DNA of 64,000 bases, taken from contig NC_065874.1 of NCBI RefSeq assembly GCF_933775445.1, positions 29,024,501 through 29,088,500 of the forward strand, written 5' to 3'. Below the pieces are notes generated by a model that was not told the DNA's origin, did no database searches, and was given only the letters and a program-made list of their open reading frames with translations. Made by a program: the position numbers and the translations under genes. This DNA comes from Argentina anserina (Eukaryota; Streptophyta; Magnoliopsida; Rosales; Rosaceae). Below are positions 58,861-64,000 of this stretch, in pieces. Position 1 is the stretch's first letter; every line of letters begins with the position of its first letter.

Positions 58861-61348
58861 TCTCAGGTCAATCAGGTGTGATATGTGTGATATATCAGAA
58901 GAGGCAGATATTGGAGATCAGTCTGCGTTTTCTCACCAACATCATCTTGATATTACTGAGTTTGATTAATCTCCAAGATACGCAAGCATGGTCTTTTGGG
59001 TTTGAACAGGGTTGCTATATTACTTTACTTATTTTCTGATGTTGATAATTAGGAAAATTGCAACAAAATGTACATAATCTCCTTGAAGAGGCCTTCTTAA
59101 ACCAGGGAAAGTGATTCAAAACTCCGAGGATCAAATAAATGATCTTAAGAAAAAGCTCGAGGATACAATGTGTCAACAAAAAGAGCTTCGGGAAAAACTT
59201 GAGAAGAGTGAAGCTCAAACGGAAGAGCTCCAGAAAAATATTGTGCAGACCGAGGCTTGTAACAAAGAGCTTGTAAAAAATGTTAAAGCTCAAAAGAAGG
59301 CACTTCACGAATTGCTTCAGGAGAATGAGATTAAAAACAGAACTCTGGTATTGATATTGGTTTCAATCATATTCGTTAAAAAATGGACCTTCTAAAAATC
59401 TGAGTTGTCAAAGTTGATCTAAAATGAATTGTGTATTTTGAACTTTACTTGTGGTTTACTTGTGGCGATTGACTTGCAATGTAGGAACAGAATGAGAAAC
59501 TTGGTAGGAAGTTGAACAGATTGCTCAACCATTGTGATCTCCAGAACGAACAAATGAATGTAGTTCTGATTAAGTTAAAGAAGATGGAACAAGAGTCGGC
59601 AGAAGTACGTGCACTATACTCTACACTTATTCGCAAGGAGAACAATAATTATGATGAGTTGATCAATGTACGGTACCATCTTGAAAACACCTTAGGGGCA
59701 GAAGCCTTTTCAAAATGTGAAGCTCTAAAAAATGATCTTGAGAGAAGGCTAGGTGAGACTGAATCCCAAAGAAAGGAGCTTCAAAAAAAGCTTTGTCACA
59801 GTGAATCTCAGAAGAAAGAGCTACTGGAGGAGCTTGAGCAGATTCAAGCTGAGAAGAAAGAGCTTCAGGAAAAGGATGATCAGAGTGAAATCAAATTGCA
59901 GGAGGCTTATAAAGAGTTCATCAATGTATGTATATATGTCCAGAACAGTTAATTACTTAATTCCTGTAGGTGTCTTATCATTCTCCGTTTTATTTTATAA
60001 AAATCCAAGAGGCTTACACTTCATTGATTCAAAGGTTATATATACTTTACAATTTAAATCTAGGAGGGCAGGGGATTTGAATGAATGAATTAGACCCGAA
60101 ACAATGGGAGGTTTTATAGTATATATGTACTTTTTGTGTGCTTGTCTTGAACATATTTGTAATTGCTTTCCGATTTGTATACCAATACCCAGGCTTCTGA
60201 TATATAGTCTGGATTTATCCAATGCTATTAGCACTTTAAATTTTAGGTTCTCTTTCCAATGTAACATAAACGTTTCTGTAGACAATTTTCTATTTAACAT
60301 GTCTCCTTTTCGTTCTGTTAGTTTGACTGTTTGAACATGTTACTTGATTCATACTAGGGTGGATGATCCATCTAGATGGACTTCTTAGTTTTATCTATAT
60401 GAGAAAACCTTTTTTCTTGTTGATAAGATTGGCAATGCGTTATCATTTGATGGGGTCATAACATGTGGGCAATGCAGGGACTAGGGGATTCAAGAACTTG
60501 TGCCCTGATTGGTGTGAAGAGAATGGGAGAGCTCAGCAAAGAACCATTTCAAACTTCATGTAAGAAACGGTATTCCGTAGAAGAAGCAGATGGCAAGCAG
60601 AGGCACTAGATGCTCTGTGGGAGGGCAACCTTAGGGATCCAAACTGGTATCCTTTCATAAGTAGCATGGATTCTTGTGGAAATTATGAGGTATATAACTA
60701 TCTATATGTAAAATTCTCTCTGTCAGACCATTAAATCTATGTACCTACGAGTAGCACTGTTAGCGAATCTGATTTATTTTCTTCGTGCTATGCCACTTTA
60801 TGTCTCATGACTACAAGACTTCAGTTGAAGAGCTATTCAAGTTGTCTTTCCTCCATATACAAACTATTAGCAACCAACTATTATCAAAGATAAATCTTCA
60901 TTTCTTCTTTGAGGCTTATATTGTTAATATTTGTTTCCTCTCACATTGCTCAATCTATTATTAATGTACGGGTAATTTATATCTGGCATGGAGCTTTTTT
61001 TCTTTTCTTTTGTTTTCATCAACCATCTACACCAATGCATTTTTCATTCTCAAATTTCATCTGGTTCGCTGACGGGTTAATGTGAATGTCCATGAGCAGC
61101 TCACAATCAATGAAGACGACGAAAAATTGAAACAGTTAAAAGCTGACGATCTAGGTAGTGAAGTTTACAAGGCAGTGACAACTGCCCTTGTGGAATTGAA
61201 TGGCTGTGATACCAATGCTAAGGGTGTAATGAAGGAATTATGGAATTTTAAAGAAGGAAGGAAGGCAACATTGAAAGAGGCAATATCGTTTGTTCTGAAT
61301 CAATTAAAACTGCGGAAAAACAGGGTAAAAAAGTTGTCAGGACAAAAG
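58861..61348 (+). pseudogene. Decayed coiled-coil/XH unit (first of two), XS-less
   Basis: Recognisable pieces are a degenerate start exon (about 58,866-58,930, where the ATG and donor of the 43,639 gene are altered), coiled-coil sequence 59,042-59,347 and 59485-59925, XH exon 60478-60689 (212 nt) and XH exon 61100-61348 (249 nt). Coiled-coil repeats include KKLEDTMCQQKELREKLEKS and ESQKKELLEELEQI. XH motifs include IGVKRMGELSKEPF and KELWNFKEGRKATLKEA. Defects: no usable start codon, a frame change near 59,100, and a frameshift near 60,593 within XH (exon length not divisible by three, immediate stop). The NEYNPSGRY motif has become NGCDTNAKG. The second XH exon ends in GQK|gtatgt instead of a stop, opening a path into the next unit. 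Probably a pseudogene unless assembly errors explain the shifts. Confidence 0.72.
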
Positions 61349-61461
61349 GTATGTTTCCACTTCTGTAGTTGAAGCTAACTTCCTCCATTGATTATGAACG
61401 AGTCTTCTAAATATTGTTGCCTTGTTGGATTGAATCAGCAACTTGATGTGAACTTGTGAAG

Positions 61462-62453
61462 AAGAAAAACCTTGATCAATCTGAGCAGCAGCTCAATGTG
61501 AAGAATAAAAACCGGTGTGACAGCATTAGCGAAATTAAAAAAAAGTTGGAGGAGAAAAAAGATGAATTGAAAGATTTAAAAGCTGATCTTGAATATTCAG
61601 AAGCTCTCAACTCTACATTATTTGTCAAGGAGCGTGAAATTAATAATGAACTGCAGGATGCTCGCAAGGAGTTGATCAGGGTATGTGTACTTTCGTTTTC
61701 ATCTGTTGTTCATTCTTTCCTTTATTTTGTGCTTACAAATAAGATGCTTGCATTTATATATATACCAAAAGGGCAGGGCATTCTATATATTCTCAAATTA
61801 GGGTTAATAATGTGGACACAGACTGGTGCAGATTGGGAATTTGTATAATTCGAGATGTTTACCTGTTTGGCCATAAAATAAATAAATAAAAAGACATGGT
61901 ACCTGCACTAGGCATTTAACCTGTAAATTTTTATGCCTTGCAGGGACTTGTTGATGACGGTTTTATTGGCGTGAAGAGAATGGGAGAGCTTGACATCACA
62001 CCTTTTTCAATTGCATGCAAGAGAGACCATTCTTTGCTAGAACCAGAGGTGTGGCAGGATTATCTTAGTGATCCAAGCTGGCATCCTTTTAAAGCAATCG
62101 AGGATGAATTTGGAAATCGGAAGGTACATACTAAACAAGCGAACTCAACAATTAGTAGCTAGACAACCATATTAATGACCTTGTTCTTTTCTTTTTTGCT
62201 CTATGCTATATTGGATGTGATGCAGGAGATTCTTGATGAAGAAGATGAAAAGTTGAAGGGTATAAGGGGCGAGGATGCAGTATACAAGGCAGTGACAACT
62301 GCATTGCTGGAATTGAAAGAGTACAATTCGAGTGGTCTGTATGTAACATATGAACTATGGAACTTTCAGAAGGGGAAGAGGGCAACACTACAGGAGGGAT
62401 TATCTTATATACTATTAAACTGGAGACCTCTGAAAAGGAAAAGGAAAATTTGA
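61462..62453 (+). CDS. Coiled-coil/XH unit (second of two), exons intact but no own start
   Basis: Predicted exons are 61462-61680 (coiled coil), 61944-62123 and 62226-62453 (XH), all in phase and ending in a stop. The coiled coil has EIKKKLEEKKDELKDLKADL and NNELQDARKELIR, matching the same exon of the other copies. XH shows IGVKRMGELDITPF, SWHPFK, KEYNSSGLY and YELWNFQKGKRATLQEG. The first XH exon is short (180 nt against 210-228) because of a deletion before the WQDYL segment. No ATG-led first exon is seen. The frame joins in phase 0 to the preceding unit's last exon (61348 to 61462, acceptor gtgaag), so it may once have been the C-terminal half of a double-XH protein. It is probably not expressed on its own; partial gene. 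Confidence 0.65.
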
Positions 62454-62559
62454 TTCATAGGCAGCTGATTTTAAACTGGATGACTCGGATGCATCATCAA
62501 AGCATTTTTCTTTTAATTAGTTAAAAAAAATTAAGATATTATTCGATCATCTGTTTTTG

Positions 62560-64000
62560 TGTAATATCCCGAATTTTCGGATTTAAATTCGTAGCATTTC
62601 TTAAAAATTATTAAGCATAATAATTCGAGAAAAATCGCCAATTTACGCATTCTCGTCAATGTCTTTGCGAAACGAAAATTATTTCGGAAATTTAAGTTGA
62701 AAAACGTTACGTTTTCTGTGGCTCGAGAGTTGACTTTTAATCCGTCACTCATCTTTGAAAATTTCCTTCACGGAAGTTGTAGAGCTCGTTGATACGGGTT
62801 TGTGGACATGCGGCACACCTTAATCGGATGTCGTATGTGAAAATTTCTAGCAACGGAAGTTTGGTTTCTGATTTTGGAAGGCTATAAAAAGACATTTTTT
62901 GGAAACTTTCCAAAAATCAGAAATTTTTCCCTGAGCTTCTCTCTCCTCTCCCCCGACCCCGTGACCCTCCTCCGTCGATTTCTCCTTCGCCGATCTCCCA
63001 CCTCCGGCCACCGTGACCTTCACCGCCGGACTCGTAAGGACCGCACGACTAGCTGCTCCAACCTGTGGAGGTGGCACACCACCCATCATCGCCGTGAAGC
63101 CATACTGACGATCGGAAGTTTCTGCAGTTCCGTGGTCGATCCAAGCTCCGTCGCCGGTGAGTTTCCAACCGCTTAGCCTCTTGATTTCGACCTTCTAGGT
63201 TGGTTTATCGCTGATTTACAACTCGAATCGAAGGTTTAATCGATGGAGACGAAGCTTGGAGCTGCTGAAACTTTTCGGCAACTTTCCCACCATTTTCCAG
63301 CGATTTGGGTTGCGACGCATGTACGAGCGTGTTTTTCTCCTTGTGATCTACGTTTTTGTTGTTGTGAGGTTTATGATTTGGTGAAGTTTGGGCGGCGGAG
63401 AGACGACGTTAGGCCGTAGGAGGAAACAAGTGGGAAGAGGATTGGAATTGGTGGCCGCAAGCAAACTCACGCACGGTTGTTTAGACGGCGCGTGAGCACC
63501 ACGCACAGCTACAGTGGGCGGCGTGTGCGATTACTGTGGACGACGCATGACCGCCACGCATGGCTACTGTGGGCGGTGCGTGAGCGCCACGCGCGACTGC
63601 CGGAGGGTGGCACGTGAGCCCCATACGCGGCCGTCTGCGGCGGCGCGTGAACAGTATTTTCGGAACAACGTTTTTCGGAACCGTGTTTTATGAACAGTGT
63701 TTGCGCGAACATCGTTTTCAAAATAATGTTTTATGAACAATGTTTTTTACAGTAATTAATAATCACCTGTTGGTTACGGGTCGTTGTCTAAAACACTTTA
63801 TCATGTTATTAGGTGACTGATGAAACGAGTGAGGGAATCGCTTTCGATGTCGTAGAAGTTGCACGCATGAAATAAGGTGAGTAATCTCACGATGACAAGT
63901 TTATCCTTAGTGGCGACTCATATTTATGATTTCTTGAAAAGAGTGAACTGTGACATCTATATAATATAGTGGGGTGTGTATGTGTATGAAAATGGTAAAT
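62560..64000 (+). mobile_element. Gypsy LTR, left part, runs off the window
   Basis: It begins tgtaatatcccgaattttcg, with no polypurine tract before it, so it is a 5' or solo LTR. The conserved block (ttcacggaagttgtagagct ..., atcggatgtcgtatgtgaaa) is followed by TATA box TATAAAAA at 62883-62890. A GC-rich leader with repeated ggcgcgtgagc-type phrases (63,470-63,650) follows, comparable to 38,140-38,290 in element A. The other end and target duplication lie outside the window. Confidence 0.7.

Noticed and set aside
59111..59395. Independent small gene starting at 59,111
   Set aside because: The first codon is GTG, not ATG, and the sequence is coiled-coil exon of the XH unit reading into an intron.

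Overview
The window is nuclear DNA of a eudicot plant. Coding regions are split by GT-AG introns, intergenic DNA is AT-rich, and there are nested LTR retrotransposons and an endogenous plant pararetrovirus. The LTR families and gene set would fit a rosaceous species, but that is a guess; no species-diagnostic sequence was identified.

Layout. (1) 1-6.5 kb is old transposon and virus debris: broken Caulimoviridae-like fragments facing each other (minus strand to about 1.6 kb, plus strand from 1.6 to 2.36 kb), then a decayed minus-strand Ty3/gypsy LTR ending at 4023. (2) 7.4-12.9 kb holds two convergent receptor-like cytoplasmic kinase genes of subfamily VII: a PBL/APK1-type gene (plus) and a PCRK1/2-type gene (minus). 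Both types are linked to immune-receptor signalling, and both 5' leaders carry CT microsatellites. (3) 13-22.8 kb is gene-poor. It contains an 832-bp non-autonomous Mutator-like element with a perfect 9-bp target duplication and a perfect 44-bp tandem duplication. (4) 22.8-23.2 kb is an intronless FPF1-like gene (minus), divergent from the next gene.

(5) 24-62.5 kb is a tandem cluster of the IDN2/FDM family (zf-XS, XS, coiled coil, XH), whose characterised members act in RNA-directed DNA methylation. Only the first copy (25.3-28.8 kb) is complete. Downstream are a lone last XH exon (40.7 kb), an XS-less coiled-coil/XH gene (43.6-55.4 kb), and a decayed region with two consecutive coiled-coil/XH units (58.9-62.5 kb). 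All lie on the plus strand.

The cluster is invaded by LTR retrotransposons. A nest fills 29.8-40.5 kb: a split gypsy LTR, a minus-strand Athila/Tat-like gag with its LTR and a tRNA-Asp-type primer site, and a gutted tRNA-Met-primed element with its 3' LTR. A very young 9.3-kb element (43,996-53,309) sits inside a coiled-coil exon. Its LTRs appear identical apart from a GA microsatellite, it has AAGAG target duplications, and it lacks protease, reverse transcriptase and RNase H. Another LTR of the same superfamily starts at 62,560 and runs off the window.

The most interesting story is a family of genes related to transposon silencing that has expanded, shed its RNA-binding XS module, and is being cut up by retrotransposons, once very recently.
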